Shown here piece by piece: positions 8,111-17,480 of a stretch of 64,000 nt of DNA (positions are counted from its first letter, which is position 1; each line of letters starts with the position of its first letter). A program made the translations under genes and the position numbers. The notes beneath the pieces were generated by a model. It was not told where the DNA came from. It saw only the letters and a program-made list of their open reading frames with translations, and made no database searches. Source of the stretch: Marinimicrobium sp050113635 (GTDB lineage: Bacteria > Pseudomonadota > Gammaproteobacteria > Pseudomonadales > Cellvibrionaceae); contig NZ_JBNJLT010000004.1 of NCBI RefSeq assembly GCF_050113635.1, positions 124,001 through 188,000 on the forward strand, written 5' to 3'.

Positions 8111-8938
8111 ATGACAATTCGAATTCTGGTGGTGGATGACGCCAGCTTTATCCGTGACATGGTCAAAAAACAACTGAGGGAACGCCTGCCGGGCGTCGAA
8201 GTGATTGAAGCCGTGGACGGGAATCGCGCGCTGGCCGCCCTGCGGCAGAAAACCGTGGACTTGATCCTGTCGGATTGGGAAATGCCCAACATGGGTGGCG
8301 AAGAGCTGTTGCAGGAAGTGCGTGAACAGGAAAAAGCCACCGATGGCGAGACCCGCGTGCCGTTCGTGATGGTGACGAGCCGGGGGGACCGCAAATTCGT
8401 GGTTCAGGCGGTGGAGTCTGGCGTTGATGATTATCTGGCCAAGCCCTTTTCCGCTGAAGAGCTTTGGCGCAAAGTGCGCAAACAGCTTGAGCGTACCGGC
8501 AAGCTGAGTAAAAACCACTCGGCGGCCAGCCAGCACCCGGCGGCACAAGGGTTTGCCGCCCACTCGGTGAGTGTGCTTACCGGTGGACGTCCGTCAACGA
8601 AGGCGGACAAAAGCAGTGGGCGCTCTTTCAAAGGAAAGGCGCAGCTGCGCCTCGATAACCGGGGGCAATCGGTTCGTTGCGTGGTGCGTGAACTGGGAGC
8701 CGAACGTCTCGTGGGGCTGATCCAGCGCACCGATACCCTTCCACAACTGTTTGATTCGGTGGTCGTCGACCTTGAGTCCCAGCAAGCGGAAGCGCCTCCG
8801 CAACTGAACGGCTATATTCATAGTGTACAGGCTGCGGAACTGAACCCAAGCACGCAGGTGATTCGTCTGGTAGTATGCTTCGTTGACCAAGACGCCAATA
8901 AGCAGGCAGAGTTGACCCGGTTTCTCAATGCACAATAA
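8111..8938 (+). CDS. response regulator with PilZ-like C-terminal domain
   Basis: A 275-residue protein: receiver domain at residues 1-125 (ILVVDDASFIRD, phospho-acceptor Asp in LILSDWEMPNMGG, Lys in LAKPFSAEEL), a low-complexity linker, and a C-terminal domain from about residue 175 (GKAQLRLDNRGQSVRCVVREL, then FVDQDANKQAELTRFL) that has the layout of PilZ domains in similar proteins. The canonical c-di-GMP-binding RxxxR and D/NxSxxG motifs are degenerate, so ligand binding is doubtful. The ATG at 8111 has AGAGAGG upstream; an upstream in-frame start at 8072 is less likely. It precedes a c-di-GMP enzyme gene on the same strand by 62 bases. Confidence 0.85.
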   Translation: MTIRILVVDDASFIRDMVKKQLRERLPGVEVIEAVDGNRALAALRQKTVDLILSDWEMPNMGGEELLQEVREQEKATDGETRVPFVMVTSRGDRKFVVQAVESGVDDYLAKPFSAEELWRKVRKQLERTGKLSKNHSAASQHPAAQGFAAHSVSVLTGGRPSTKADKSSGRSFKGKAQLRLDNRGQSVRCVVRELGAERLVGLIQRTDTLPQLFDSVVVDLESQQAEAPPQLNGYIHSVQAAELNPSTQVIRLVVCFVDQDANKQAELTRFLNAQ

Positions 8939-9000
8939 CCGGTTTGAGGGCTCCGCTCTGGAAGCGTTAATGGATAAAACAATACGCAACGAGTTGATGT

Positions 9001-11478
9001 ATGTTTTGGCGGTTTGAGCCTCATCCTCCCGATACAATGCCCATTATGGCCCATCATTTGTGGGGCCTGATCGTGCTCGCTGCCTTGCTGGCTGTTCTGG
9101 CGGCCTCAACCCTGCTGCCGGTGTTGGAACGCTATCGCTCTGCCCGCTCTCACGCCAGTGCTTCGGGCTGGGTGGTAGCCGGTTCGGTCGCGATGGGCTG
9201 CGGAGTCTGGGCGATGCACTTCACTGCAATGCTGGCCCACCAACTACCCGTACCCGTCAGCTATTCTCCGGGGCTGACCCTGCTGTCCATTTTGCCGGTC
9301 ACGCTGGGCGCGGCCGGTATGCTGATTTGCCTGCGGTTGCGGCGTCCCCGCTCCCACCAGCTGTTATTAGCGGCGCTCTCTTTGGGCGGCGGTGTGGGCG
9401 CGATGCACTATCTGGGTATGGAAGCGATTATCGCCTCAGTGGGCATGACCTACGATCCCTGGCTCTTTGGTTTGTCCATTATTGTGGCGGTCGGGGTGGC
9501 CTGGCTTGGTTTGTTCAGTAATCTTTACCTGGTACGGCACAGCCACCGCTGGTTGGCCTACGTCGTCGGGTCAGTCGTGCTTGGGCTGTCGGTAACGGCC
9601 ATGCACTACGTGGCTATGTCGGCCACTAGCTTCTACCCTGGCGGTGATGTGCATTTTGAGGGAATGCGCATGGATTATCAGGTGGTCTGTATACTGGTGG
9701 CGGCGGCGGTCATTATCATTGTCACCCTGCTGTTTCTCGCCGTCATGGTGGACCGGCGCTTCAGCCTGATCAGCGCGTCGCTCAGCAGCAGTGAAATGCG
9801 CTTCGAGCTGTTGGCTGAAACCAGTGAGAGCGGCATTTTTACGTGTGACCAGTCATTCGACTACATCAATCCCGCCATGAGCACCATCACGGGCTACAGT
9901 GAAGGCGAGCTGTACCAGATGCCGGTGGTGGATCTGTTCGGTTTCGATCCGTCGCTGGAACTGAGCAGCGGCCACTCCGGCGAACACTTTTATCGAGAAA
10001 CCTTTATTGCGACCAAAGACGGGGATCACCGCTGGCTGTATGTGACGCTGGGGCGGCTGCATGGTACCGCGAGCGGTCGGTATCTGGGCAGTGCGTTTGA
10101 CATTACAGAGCGCAAACAAATGGAACAGGAGTTGCGCTATCTGGCCTTTAACGATCCGCTGACGGACCTTCCCAACCGCAAGTTCTTTATGAATCGTCTG
10201 AACGCCCTCTTGCGGGAGGCCGAGCGTGCGGATGTGTCGAATACCACTCAGTTGCCGGCGGCTTTCGCCGTGATGTTTGTGGATGTTAATCGTTTTAAAC
10301 TGATCAATGATAATTTCGGAATGAGCAAAGGGGATCAACTGCTCAAGGTGATTGCCCGTCGCATCAAATCCGCCCTGCCCCGCGCGGTGCTGGTCTCCCG
10401 GGTAGGGGGCGATGAGTTTGCGCTTCTGTTCGAGGGATTAAGCCTGTCCGAGAACACCATTGAGCAGGAAGGTGAACGTCTCCACCAGGCGTTTAGTCAG
10501 CCGTTCCGGTTGGGTGAACAGGAATTTTTCCTCTCGCTGAGTGTGGGCATCGCCCATTACCACTTGCGCCACACCGACGCCGAGCAGCTGTATCGGGATG
10601 CCACGCTCGCCAAGGATGTGGCCAAACGGGATGGTCAGGGCCGCAGTTGCGTATTTGATGGCGGCATGTACCGCGATGCCCAGCGCCGGCTGGGAATGGA
10701 AAGTGATCTGCGCCAGGCGCTACGGGATGAATCCTTCGAGTTACTGTACCAGCCCATCGTGGCGTTGCCTGGTGGCGAGCTGCGGGGCTTTGAGGCATTG
10801 ATTCGCTGGCGCCAGCCGGATGGGTCACTGATTTTCCCCGGTGATTTTATTGCGCTGGCGGAGGAAACCGGCCTGATCAACCCTCTGGGCGACTGGGTAT
10901 TGCAGGAAGCCTGTCGGCAAATCGGTGCCTGGCAGGCGCTCGGTGGCGACAATTTTTACGTCAGCGTCAATCTGTCCAGTATTCAGTTTTTCCAGACCGG
11001 TCTGATAGAAACCGTGCGCAATGCCATGAGCCGCCACGGTGTTCGCGCCGGCCAGCTCAAACTGGAGTTGACCGAAGGCATACTGGTGGATGACAACCCG
11101 CAAGTGATTGAGCGCATGCGGCAACTGCGCAGCATGGGCTGTGGCATCATGGTGGATGACTTTGGCACTGGCTACTCGTCACTGAGTTACTTGCAGCGCT
11201 TTCCTCTGGACGTGCTGAAAATCGATCAGAGTTTTACCGCCAAGATGGGCGATAGCACCGGCTTACACCTGGTGCGTGCGATTATCTCCATGGCGCATGC
11301 GCTGGAGCTGGGGGTGATTGCCGAAGGCATTGAACACGAATCAGTGGTGGCCCAGCTGGCCGAGCTGGGGTGCGGGTTGGGCCAGGGTTATTATTTTGCC
11401 CGACCACTGTCCGTTGCCCAGGCAGAGGAGAGATTCCGGGAAAAGCCGATCAATCGCTCTCAGGGGGCGCTGTTTTAA
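9001..11478 (+). CDS. MHYT-PAS-GGDEF-EAL c-di-GMP signalling protein
   Basis: An 825-residue inner-membrane protein. Residues 10-245 form an MHYT sensor with seven helices and three motif copies (MHFTAM, MHYLGM, MHYVAM), thought to bind copper and sense gases. A PAS domain follows (about 255-375). The GGDEF domain (380-540) has an intact SRVGGDEFALL but no RxxD inhibitory site. The EAL domain (565-810) keeps FEALIRW, VNLSS, ELTEG, DDFGTGYSSL, LKIDQSF and AEGIEHE, so both synthesis and breakdown of c-di-GMP are possible. Similar to P. aeruginosa MucR/NbdA-type proteins. The receiver-PilZ-like gene just upstream may be a partner. Confidence 0.95.
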   Translation: MFWRFEPHPPDTMPIMAHHLWGLIVLAALLAVLAASTLLPVLERYRSARSHASASGWVVAGSVAMGCGVWAMHFTAMLAHQLPVPVSYSPGLTLLSILPVTLGAAGMLICLRLRRPRSHQLLLAALSLGGGVGAMHYLGMEAIIASVGMTYDPWLFGLSIIVAVGVAWLGLFSNLYLVRHSHRWLAYVVGSVVLGLSVTAMHYVAMSATSFYPGGDVHFEGMRMDYQVVCILVAAAVIIIVTLLFLAVMVDRRFSLISASLSSSEMRFELLAETSESGIFTCDQSFDYINPAMSTITGYSEGELYQMPVVDLFGFDPSLELSSGHSGEHFYRETFIATKDGDHRWLYVTLGRLHGTASGRYLGSAFDITERKQMEQELRYLAFNDPLTDLPNRKFFMNRLNALLREAERADVSNTTQLPAAFAVMFVDVNRFKLINDNFGMSKGDQLLKVIARRIKSALPRAVLVSRVGGDEFALLFEGLSLSENTIEQEGERLHQAFSQPFRLGEQEFFLSLSVGIAHYHLRHTDAEQLYRDATLAKDVAKRDGQGRSCVFDGGMYRDAQRRLGMESDLRQALRDESFELLYQPIVALPGGELRGFEALIRWRQPDGSLIFPGDFIALAEETGLINPLGDWVLQEACRQIGAWQALGGDNFYVSVNLSSIQFFQTGLIETVRNAMSRHGVRAGQLKLELTEGILVDDNPQVIERMRQLRSMGCGIMVDDFGTGYSSLSYLQRFPLDVLKIDQSFTAKMGDSTGLHLVRAIISMAHALELGVIAEGIEHESVVAQLAELGCGLGQGYYFARPLSVAQAEERFREKPINRSQGALF

Positions 11479-11484
11479 GGGGCG

Positions 11485-12327
11485 TCATAAGGGCCACCAG
11501 ACAGCAGGAAGCTGGCCCTTTTGAATTAACGCCGCGGTGTCCATGCTCAGCGCTACCCCGGCATGCACCAGCACCCCTCCCCAGATGGAGCGCGAGCGCA
11601 ACGCCAGCACGCCCAGGAAAAGCCCGAATAAAATAGCGCCAGTGGCTTCCAGCCACAGTTTTGGGAAATGGATCATCAGGTAGGGAACACACATTACCCA
11701 AATGGCGTTGGCCCCCAGCGCTGGCCGCAGCGCGCGCAGCATGTATCCGCGAAAGAAAAATTCCAGCACGACAAACTGCGTCATGTAAAGCAGCTCCCAG
11801 GCCAGAAAGTCGGCCCAGCTGCGTCCCGCATGCGTGTAGAACGGGTAGTGATTGACGAAGTCCTCACCCTGGCTCACGATTACCACAAAGACGAGAATAG
11901 GGCTGAGCAGTAACAGATAGCCTCGCCAGTGCTGGCTTGTCTCGTTCCAGCGCCAACCAAAATCCGCCAGCGATTCCCTACGCCAAAAACACCGTATGAC
12001 CGTCCAGGGAATGAGTAAAAAGCAGACAATATGCCAGCCCGTCCACCAGGCGTAGCCAATCAAATGTCGCCACTCGGACTGCTGTATTGCGCGGGTGTAG
12101 CTATCGCTGGCCTTCCCCTGCCACTGAGCCAGCATTTGCAGCAACTCGTAGAGTAAATAGGAGTTCTTGGCGTAGTGCAGGATCAGCAGGCACACGCTGA
12201 CGCTGGCCAGTGTGACGAACACACGGCGCAGGGCCGCAGGACGATCCAGGGTGTAGGACTCCGGTGCCCGATCAATGTCGTCGAGGGCTTGTAACAGGCG
12301 ACCGGGATGGAGAAGGGAGCGGGTCAT
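11485..12327 (-). CDS. CPBP family intramembrane metalloprotease-like protein
   Basis: A 280-residue protein with about eight hydrophobic segments. The C-terminal half carries the CPBP (Abi/CAAX protease) pattern: LEFFFRGYMLR for motif 1, YLMIHFPK for motif 2 and GGVLVHAGVALSMD for motif 3. Motif 1 is normally EExxxR; here the first Glu is Leu, which may weaken or change catalysis. The family includes prenyl-protein processing proteases and immunity proteins; the role here is unknown. It is convergent with the MHYT protein gene, only 6 bases apart, and lies downstream of the acyltransferase gene on the same strand. Confidence 0.8.
   Translation of the reverse strand: MTRSLLHPGRLLQALDDIDRAPESYTLDRPAALRRVFVTLASVSVCLLILHYAKNSYLLYELLQMLAQWQGKASDSYTRAIQQSEWRHLIGYAWWTGWHIVCFLLIPWTVIRCFWRRESLADFGWRWNETSQHWRGYLLLLSPILVFVVIVSQGEDFVNHYPFYTHAGRSWADFLAWELLYMTQFVVLEFFFRGYMLRALRPALGANAIWVMCVPYLMIHFPKLWLEATGAILFGLFLGVLALRSRSIWGGVLVHAGVALSMDTAALIQKGQLPAVWWPL
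11489..11520 (+). terminator. hairpin ending the MHYT-GGDEF-EAL transcript
   Basis: AAGGGCCA and TGGCCCTT form an 8-bp stem 10 bases after the stop codon, inside the 3' end of the convergent CPBP gene. TTGAATTAA follows on the plus strand. A modest intrinsic terminator at best; the loop is 16 bases. Confidence 0.4.
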
Positions 12328-12437
12328 GGTATGTCCAGGGCAGTCGAAGTCGTTGTGGCGAGTCGTGTCGACAAGAGGCGCCCTATTTAACCCGATTTAT
12401 TGGCGTGGTGCGACCCTTGGAATATCGGCACCCGATG

Positions 12438-13574
12438 CTAGTCGTCCTGTCGATAGGGCAAGTGGGCTCGCGCGTCTTCGCGATAGGCCAGAATGTCCAC
12501 TCGTTCGCGGTCGACGAAATGCTGTACCGCTTTCTGAAACGCGGGCTCGGCGAGCCAGTGAAAGGAGTGCGTCAATTGTGGCTCGAAACCCCGGGCGAGT
12601 TTGTGCTCGCCCTGGGCGCCACCATCGAAGTGTGTCAGCCCCCGCTCGATGGCGAAATCCAGACCCTGGTAGTAGCAGGTTTCAAAGTGCAGGAATTCGA
12701 ATTCGGCACGACAGCCCCAGTAGCGACCATAGAGAGTGGTTTGATCGTACAGAAACAGAGCGGCGGCGATGACGTTACCGTTCAGCCGCGCCTGAACCAT
12801 CAGGGTCTGCTCGGGCAATTGTTCGCCCAGTGCTCGGAAAAAATCACTCGTGAGATAGCCGCCGTGCCCGCTGCGCTTGAGGTAGGTTAACTGGTAGAGG
12901 CCGTAGAACAGGGTCCAGTCGTCCTCGGTGATGTCGTGCCCGGTTTTGTGCGTGAAACGAAAACCCTGCTCGCTGACCTGGCGACGTTCCTTGCGCAACG
13001 TTTTACGTTTGCGTGAATTCAACTGCGCCAGAAAATGGTCGAAATCCCGGTAGCCCCGGTTATGCCAGTGGAACTGGCAGCCCAGGCGCTCCGTAACGCC
13101 GCAATCGCGCAACGCGTCGCTCTGTCCGGCATCGGGAAACAGCCCGTGCCAACCCGAGGCTCCTGAAGTTTCGGTTTCGTTAGTCAATGCCGCCACTAGC
13201 TCGGGCATCAATTCCGACGCTTTGCCCGCAGCTAGCAGGCGCGGCCCCGTGCAGGGGGTGAACGGAATAGCGCACAGCAGCTTTGGGTAATAGGCCAGCC
13301 CGTGCTCCTCGTAAGCCTGGGCCCAACCCCAGTCGAATACATATTCACCGTAAGAGTGCTGTTTGCGGTACACCGGTGCAGCGCCACAGAGGGTTCCCGC
13401 CGCGTCGCGCAGCAATAGGTGATGAGGCTGCCAGCCGCGATCCACGCCCACACTGCCGCTGTCTTCCAGAGCGGCCAGAAAACAGTGGCGGGTGAAGGGG
13501 TAGTCACTCGTGCTCAGGGCATCCCATTCGTTGGCGGATACACGGTGGATACTGTCGACAAACTCAGGAGTCAT
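12438..13574 (-). CDS. GNAT/FemAB-like acyltransferase (COG3146, DUF482)
   Basis: The 378-residue product is cytosolic, with no signal peptide or membrane segment. Characteristic blocks are YPFTRHCFLAALEDSGS near the N-terminus, YRKQHSYGEYVFDWGWAQAYE, and the acetyl-CoA-fold region FHWHNRGYRDFDHFLAQLNSRKRK. The C-terminus has YYQGLDFAIERGLTHFDGGAQGEHK. This is the family called 'peptidogalycan biosynthesis' or GNAT N-acetyltransferase (COG3146), common in proteobacteria with an unproven acyl-transfer role. Its start overlaps the end of the serine hydrolase gene by 11 bases, so the two are probably one transcript. Confidence 0.88.
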   Translation of the reverse strand: MTPEFVDSIHRVSANEWDALSTSDYPFTRHCFLAALEDSGSVGVDRGWQPHHLLLRDAAGTLCGAAPVYRKQHSYGEYVFDWGWAQAYEEHGLAYYPKLLCAIPFTPCTGPRLLAAGKASELMPELVAALTNETETSGASGWHGLFPDAGQSDALRDCGVTERLGCQFHWHNRGYRDFDHFLAQLNSRKRKTLRKERRQVSEQGFRFTHKTGHDITEDDWTLFYGLYQLTYLKRSGHGGYLTSDFFRALGEQLPEQTLMVQARLNGNVIAAALFLYDQTTLYGRYWGCRAEFEFLHFETCYYQGLDFAIERGLTHFDGGAQGEHKLARGFEPQLTHSFHWLAEPAFQKAVQHFVDRERVDILAYREDARAHLPYRQDD

Positions 13575-14853
13575 GCTTGAGGGTCATTGGGGGCGAATGT
13601 GGCAAATGCCTTGCTTTCTGCAACAGGTACGGGGCTTCGACCTCGCGGTAGTATTCAGTATAGAGCTCCAGAAAACGGTAGACCACTTCGCGCGCATAGC
13701 GATTTTCAGAGTTGGAGAGGAAAACCAACCCCAGCTGCAACTTCCGGTTGAATAGCACTTCTGTGCGGGTGCCCTGCACCCAGCCGCCGTGATGGACGAA
13801 GTGGCGATGCTCGCCAAAATCGAACATTCGCCAGCCCAGTCCATAATAAATATTGCTGAGCTCGGGGTGCGCCCGGTAGTGGGCCTGGCGGTAACTCGTA
13901 GCGACCTGAGGGCCTTGAATCGTATCGAGCACATCTTCGCTTAATACGTCTGGATAGCGTCCCAGTTGAGCCTGAACCCACCGCGCCATATCAGTGATGC
14001 TCGCGTTCGCCCCGGCAGCCGGTGCCACGTGATAATAATTGGAAGAGGGGTTCACCGGAGCCCATTGCCCTCGTCGCCGGATATGGGGTGTGGCGTGATT
14101 GGGGTTGTCCATGAATGCCTGCAGGCCAAAGGAGGCATCGTTCATGCCCAGCGGCTGGAACAGGCGGCGTTCGGTGAAGGTTTCATACGACTCTCCCGTG
14201 GCGGCCATCACCATATCACCCACCAGGCTGAAGGCGACATTCTGATAGCTGTAGCAGGAGGAGGGCGGGCAGATGAAGTTCACTTCGTTGAGTCGCTCAA
14301 TCACCGTATCGTAAGGGATATTGGCTTCGATCAGATTGGTGTAGGCCTGGGGCATCAGACCTGTGGTGTGGGACAGAATATTGGTGAGCGTAATCTGCTG
14401 GCCGTACTCCGGGTTCTTCAGATCAAGGGACAGATAATCGGTCAGCGGTGTGTTCCAGGTGAACCAGCCATCGTGCACCGCCGCACCAGCTGCCGTACCA
14501 GCGATGGTTTTGGAAACCGATGCGAGCCGGAAAATGGTATGGCGGTCGATCGCTGTGGGTTCACCGCGAGTGCGCACCCCGTAGCCCTCCAGCAGCTCAA
14601 TCTGGCCGTTGACAATAATGGCCAGAGCGGCGCCGGGGATTTCCGGCATGATGTGTTCGACGACGTATTGCTCGGTGGCCTGCACAAAATCGACCGGGCG
14701 ATGCGCCATGTCACCGGCTTCGGTGGACGCATGGGCGAACTGAGCCCACATAGTGCAGAAGCAGAGCGTCCACAGCGTCCAGGCAATGACGCGCGACCCG
14801 TGCGGTTTTTGAGCAACGTGCGGGGCAAGGGCCTGAGGACGGGGTACAACCAT
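13564..14853 (-). CDS. secreted serine hydrolase of the beta-lactamase/penicillin-binding family (class C-like)
   Basis: A 429-residue protein with an N-terminal export signal (hydrophobic segment at about residues 22-41, likely cut near AHA-S). The active-site Ser is in ASVSKTIAG (S112 to K115); the second motif is YSYQN near residue 205 and the third is HHGGWVQG near residue 370. These define the AmpC/EstB-like family of periplasmic esterases and D-aminopeptidases. Beta-lactam hydrolysis is possible but not implied; most members are peptidases or esterases. The coding region overlaps the downstream acyltransferase gene, and hemY lies 102 bases upstream on the same strand. Confidence 0.9.
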   Translation of the reverse strand: MVVPRPQALAPHVAQKPHGSRVIAWTLWTLCFCTMWAQFAHASTEAGDMAHRPVDFVQATEQYVVEHIMPEIPGAALAIIVNGQIELLEGYGVRTRGEPTAIDRHTIFRLASVSKTIAGTAAGAAVHDGWFTWNTPLTDYLSLDLKNPEYGQQITLTNILSHTTGLMPQAYTNLIEANIPYDTVIERLNEVNFICPPSSCYSYQNVAFSLVGDMVMAATGESYETFTERRLFQPLGMNDASFGLQAFMDNPNHATPHIRRRGQWAPVNPSSNYYHVAPAAGANASITDMARWVQAQLGRYPDVLSEDVLDTIQGPQVATSYRQAHYRAHPELSNIYYGLGWRMFDFGEHRHFVHHGGWVQGTRTEVLFNRKLQLGLVFLSNSENRYAREVVYRFLELYTEYYREVEAPYLLQKARHLPHSPPMTLKHDS

Positions 14854-14955
14854 GGTAAACGCGAAGTCCGGCTTGTTCTATTTCGAGGGTGGCGGCGTCC
14901 GTGGGTTCGTGCCAGGGACGGCCCGACGAGACCCTTCCTTGGTGTGTTTTTTGCG

Positions 14956-16218
14956 TTAATGGTTCCCCGGTGCGTGCCGCTCCTGTTCCCGAGGCTGGGG
15001 CAAATCCGGCAGTCGGTCGGTGGTGAGCAACAGGCCCTGTTGATAGTATTCCGTACTCTGTTTGTGCTCTCCTAAATGCGCCAGCAGGCGCGCCAGTTCG
15101 GCGCAGGTTTCGGGGTTTTGCTGCAACTTCAGGCTGTGTTGAAAGTACTCCCGCGCTTTGCCCCACAGCTGATTGCGCAGGCTCAGGCGGCCCAGGGTCA
15201 GCATCAGCATGGCATCGGCGGGTCGTTTTTTCAGCCAGCTTTCGGCCGCGATGAGTTGTTGCTGGGTATCGCTGGTCCGAAGGATGCCGTACAGCCTGAC
15301 CAGCTCCGCCGACCACTGTTTCTCCAGGGTTTTTTGAATCAGAAGACCGGCGTCATCGTGAAGTTGGTTGGCCTCCAGCTGGCGCGCGTACAAAACGGCG
15401 GTTTCCGGCTGCTTGCGCAGATGGCTGGGCACTTCTTTCCAAGTTTGCGACAGGATGTCCCGGGCGCGTTCGCGCGATAGCTGACCGGCGCGCTGGCCGG
15501 CCTGCTCCAGCAGCGCGCGGTGCAGCTGCCCGGCCAGCTCATCCAGGGCGCTCTCGCTCAGGTTGCCATAGGCACGCAAGCTGGGCATCAGTGCTTTGAG
15601 CGCGTCCCAGTCTTGCAAGGCAATGTACACCTGTCGCAACAGGTCCAGCACCACAGGGTGCTGAGGGGCTTTGCGTTTGACCCGCTCCAGCGTGGCCAGA
15701 CATTGCTCATAGCGACGACTCATCAGCTGCATACGGGCCTGGGTGAGGGCCACGGCCAGTTCATTCTGCGGGCTGCTTTGTTCGGCCTTGTGCAGTAGCT
15801 CCAGAGCCGTGTTGTTGTCCCCCTGCTCATAGGCGCAACGGGCTGCGGCCAGATAATTGATCAGCGGTGTTCCGGATTTTGGCGCCGAGCGCACCAGCTT
15901 GCGCTGGGACTGTTTCCAGTTGCCTTCGATAAACGCCACCAGGCCACTGGCCGTGCGGCGCTGAGCGCGGGCACTGGTGCCCGAAAAGAGCTGCCGGGAA
16001 ACGCGGCGGCCCGCTCGCACCCCGCCGCGCAATAACCGGGTGACCAGCCAGAGAATGCCGAGCGTACCGAACAGTAACAGCACGGCCATCCAGAAACTCA
16101 TTTCCACACTGGTGTTGCCCAGCGCGATCAATACATAGCCGCTGTCGGCCTGAATGGCGCTCAATGTCAGCGCACCGAGCAACATCGCGATAAAGAGGAT
16201 AATCAGCGTCCGCTTCAT
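14956..16218 (-). CDS. hemY: HemY, TPR-containing membrane protein of the heme operon
   Basis: A 420-residue protein with two N-terminal membrane helices (about 5-24 and 41-61) and TPR-like helical repeats after that. The N-terminal HemY domain is visible in GNTSVEMSFWMAVLLLFGTL and SGLVAFIEGNWKQSQRKL. This proteobacterial HemY is unrelated to the protoporphyrinogen oxidase of the same name in Bacillus; in E. coli it has been linked to late heme synthesis, with an unsettled biochemical role. Its start overlaps hemX by 4 bases and it ends the hemCDXY operon. Confidence 0.95.
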   Translation of the reverse strand: MKRTLIILFIAMLLGALTLSAIQADSGYVLIALGNTSVEMSFWMAVLLLFGTLGILWLVTRLLRGGVRAGRRVSRQLFSGTSARAQRRTASGLVAFIEGNWKQSQRKLVRSAPKSGTPLINYLAAARCAYEQGDNNTALELLHKAEQSSPQNELAVALTQARMQLMSRRYEQCLATLERVKRKAPQHPVVLDLLRQVYIALQDWDALKALMPSLRAYGNLSESALDELAGQLHRALLEQAGQRAGQLSRERARDILSQTWKEVPSHLRKQPETAVLYARQLEANQLHDDAGLLIQKTLEKQWSAELVRLYGILRTSDTQQQLIAAESWLKKRPADAMLMLTLGRLSLRNQLWGKAREYFQHSLKLQQNPETCAELARLLAHLGEHKQSTEYYQQGLLLTTDRLPDLPQPREQERHAPGNH

Positions 16219-17480
16219 GCGTCAGACTCCTCGTCGTTTTCCGGCGAGGATTGCCCGTCGCCTTCCGGCGAAGATTGAAAGCGCGGTGACAACCGGTTGC
16301 GTTCTTCGCTGTAGCCTTCTATCTGATTGAGCGCTTCGTCCAGATCGGGCAGTTCGGGCGCGATGTCCAGGGCGGCCAGCGCCCGTAAGTCGTTCAGGGC
16401 GGACTCGGCCTGGGGGTTCAGCGCGTAGTGCGTTTCCAGCCAGTTGATGGCGTTGTTCAGGCTGCGCTGGTAGAGGTCGGTCTGTTCACGCAGCAGGGCC
16501 GCCTGTGCCTGGGAAATCAGCAGTTGCAGCTGTTGGCGAACAATAAACTGCTCCCGGGGGTCCGCCAGTGCCTGGATCGACTCGTTGTGGCGACGGATGC
16601 GGATGTGGTTGCTCAACCGCTGAACCAGTTGCCCGAAGCTGCGTTTCACCGTTTGCCACACGCCCTGCCCCGTCGACTGTGCCGCTCCAGTGTCGGTTGT
16701 AGGGTCGCTCTCTGCCAAGAACATGGGTTCCACCATGGGCAGTTCCGGCAGTTGTTCGCCCAGAGCCTGTAACCGTAAATAAATGCCCTCGCGGTCTACC
16801 TGGTCGGCGAGTTTCAGTGCTTGAATGTCGCTGGCCAGAGTGCGGCGCACGGGAAGCAGGTCGCTTTGGCCGAGTTCCCGCAGGATATTGTCGGCGGTTT
16901 CGGCAAGCGCCAGTGCATTGCGGCTGTCTCTCTCCAGCACCAGGCGCTGGTTGGCCAGGCGCAACAGATACTCGGCCTCGGCCAGCTTCCAGTCATCGCG
17001 GTCGGTACTGGCAATCCGGCTCAGGCGTTGCTCCAGGCGATCCATGCGCTGCTCGACGCCGCTGACCATGGCTTGCTGTTGTTGCCGCGCTTGTTGGGTA
17101 TCGCGGCTCAGTTGCTGCCGCAAGGAATCGGGCAATTGATTTAACGTGCCGGACTGCTGGCGCAGCTGGCGTGTCTGCTCGCTCATCCGTTCTTCGAGCG
17201 ATTGCAATTGCTGGCGTTGCTGCGTCATGTCTTCCCAGACCCACCAGGCACCGTAACCAGCAGCGATGGGTAAGCCGATAATCATCAGAACCAGCAGCCA
17301 CAGCGCCAATCGGCCCCAGGATCGATTGGGTTTGGCGCCGCGACGGTGGGCGCCAGGCTTTGCGCCGGTTTGTGTCCCTGTCTTCTGGGAGTCGGCCCCT
17401 TTTTGAGAAGCACCCAATGGGTTCGGTTGAGCCTCGGTGTTCGACGTAGTCGGGCTGTTGGGAGTGTCGTTGTCAGTCAC
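16215..17480 (-). CDS. hemX: HemX, membrane-anchored coiled-coil protein of the heme operon
   Basis: A 421-residue protein: a disordered, Asn/Gln/Pro-rich cytosolic N-terminus, one membrane helix at about residues 54-76 (LALWLLVLMIIGLPIAAGYG), then a long Gln-rich coiled coil (100-150) and a helical periplasmic domain. The phrase WKLAEAEYLLRLANQRLVLERD is the HemX signature. Annotated in many genomes as uroporphyrinogen-III C-methyltransferase, but it has no SAM-binding fold, so a scaffold role is more likely. The start is GTG, overlapping hemD by 8 bases. Confidence 0.95.
   Translation of the reverse strand: MTDNDTPNSPTTSNTEAQPNPLGASQKGADSQKTGTQTGAKPGAHRRGAKPNRSWGRLALWLLVLMIIGLPIAAGYGAWWVWEDMTQQRQQLQSLEERMSEQTRQLRQQSGTLNQLPDSLRQQLSRDTQQARQQQQAMVSGVEQRMDRLEQRLSRIASTDRDDWKLAEAEYLLRLANQRLVLERDSRNALALAETADNILRELGQSDLLPVRRTLASDIQALKLADQVDREGIYLRLQALGEQLPELPMVEPMFLAESDPTTDTGAAQSTGQGVWQTVKRSFGQLVQRLSNHIRIRRHNESIQALADPREQFIVRQQLQLLISQAQAALLREQTDLYQRSLNNAINWLETHYALNPQAESALNDLRALAALDIAPELPDLDEALNQIEGYSEERNRLSPRFQSSPEGDGQSSPENDEESDA

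Noticed and set aside
16215..17480. HemX as an active uroporphyrinogen-III methyltransferase
   Set aside because: No SAM-binding domain is present; the protein is a membrane-anchored coiled coil.
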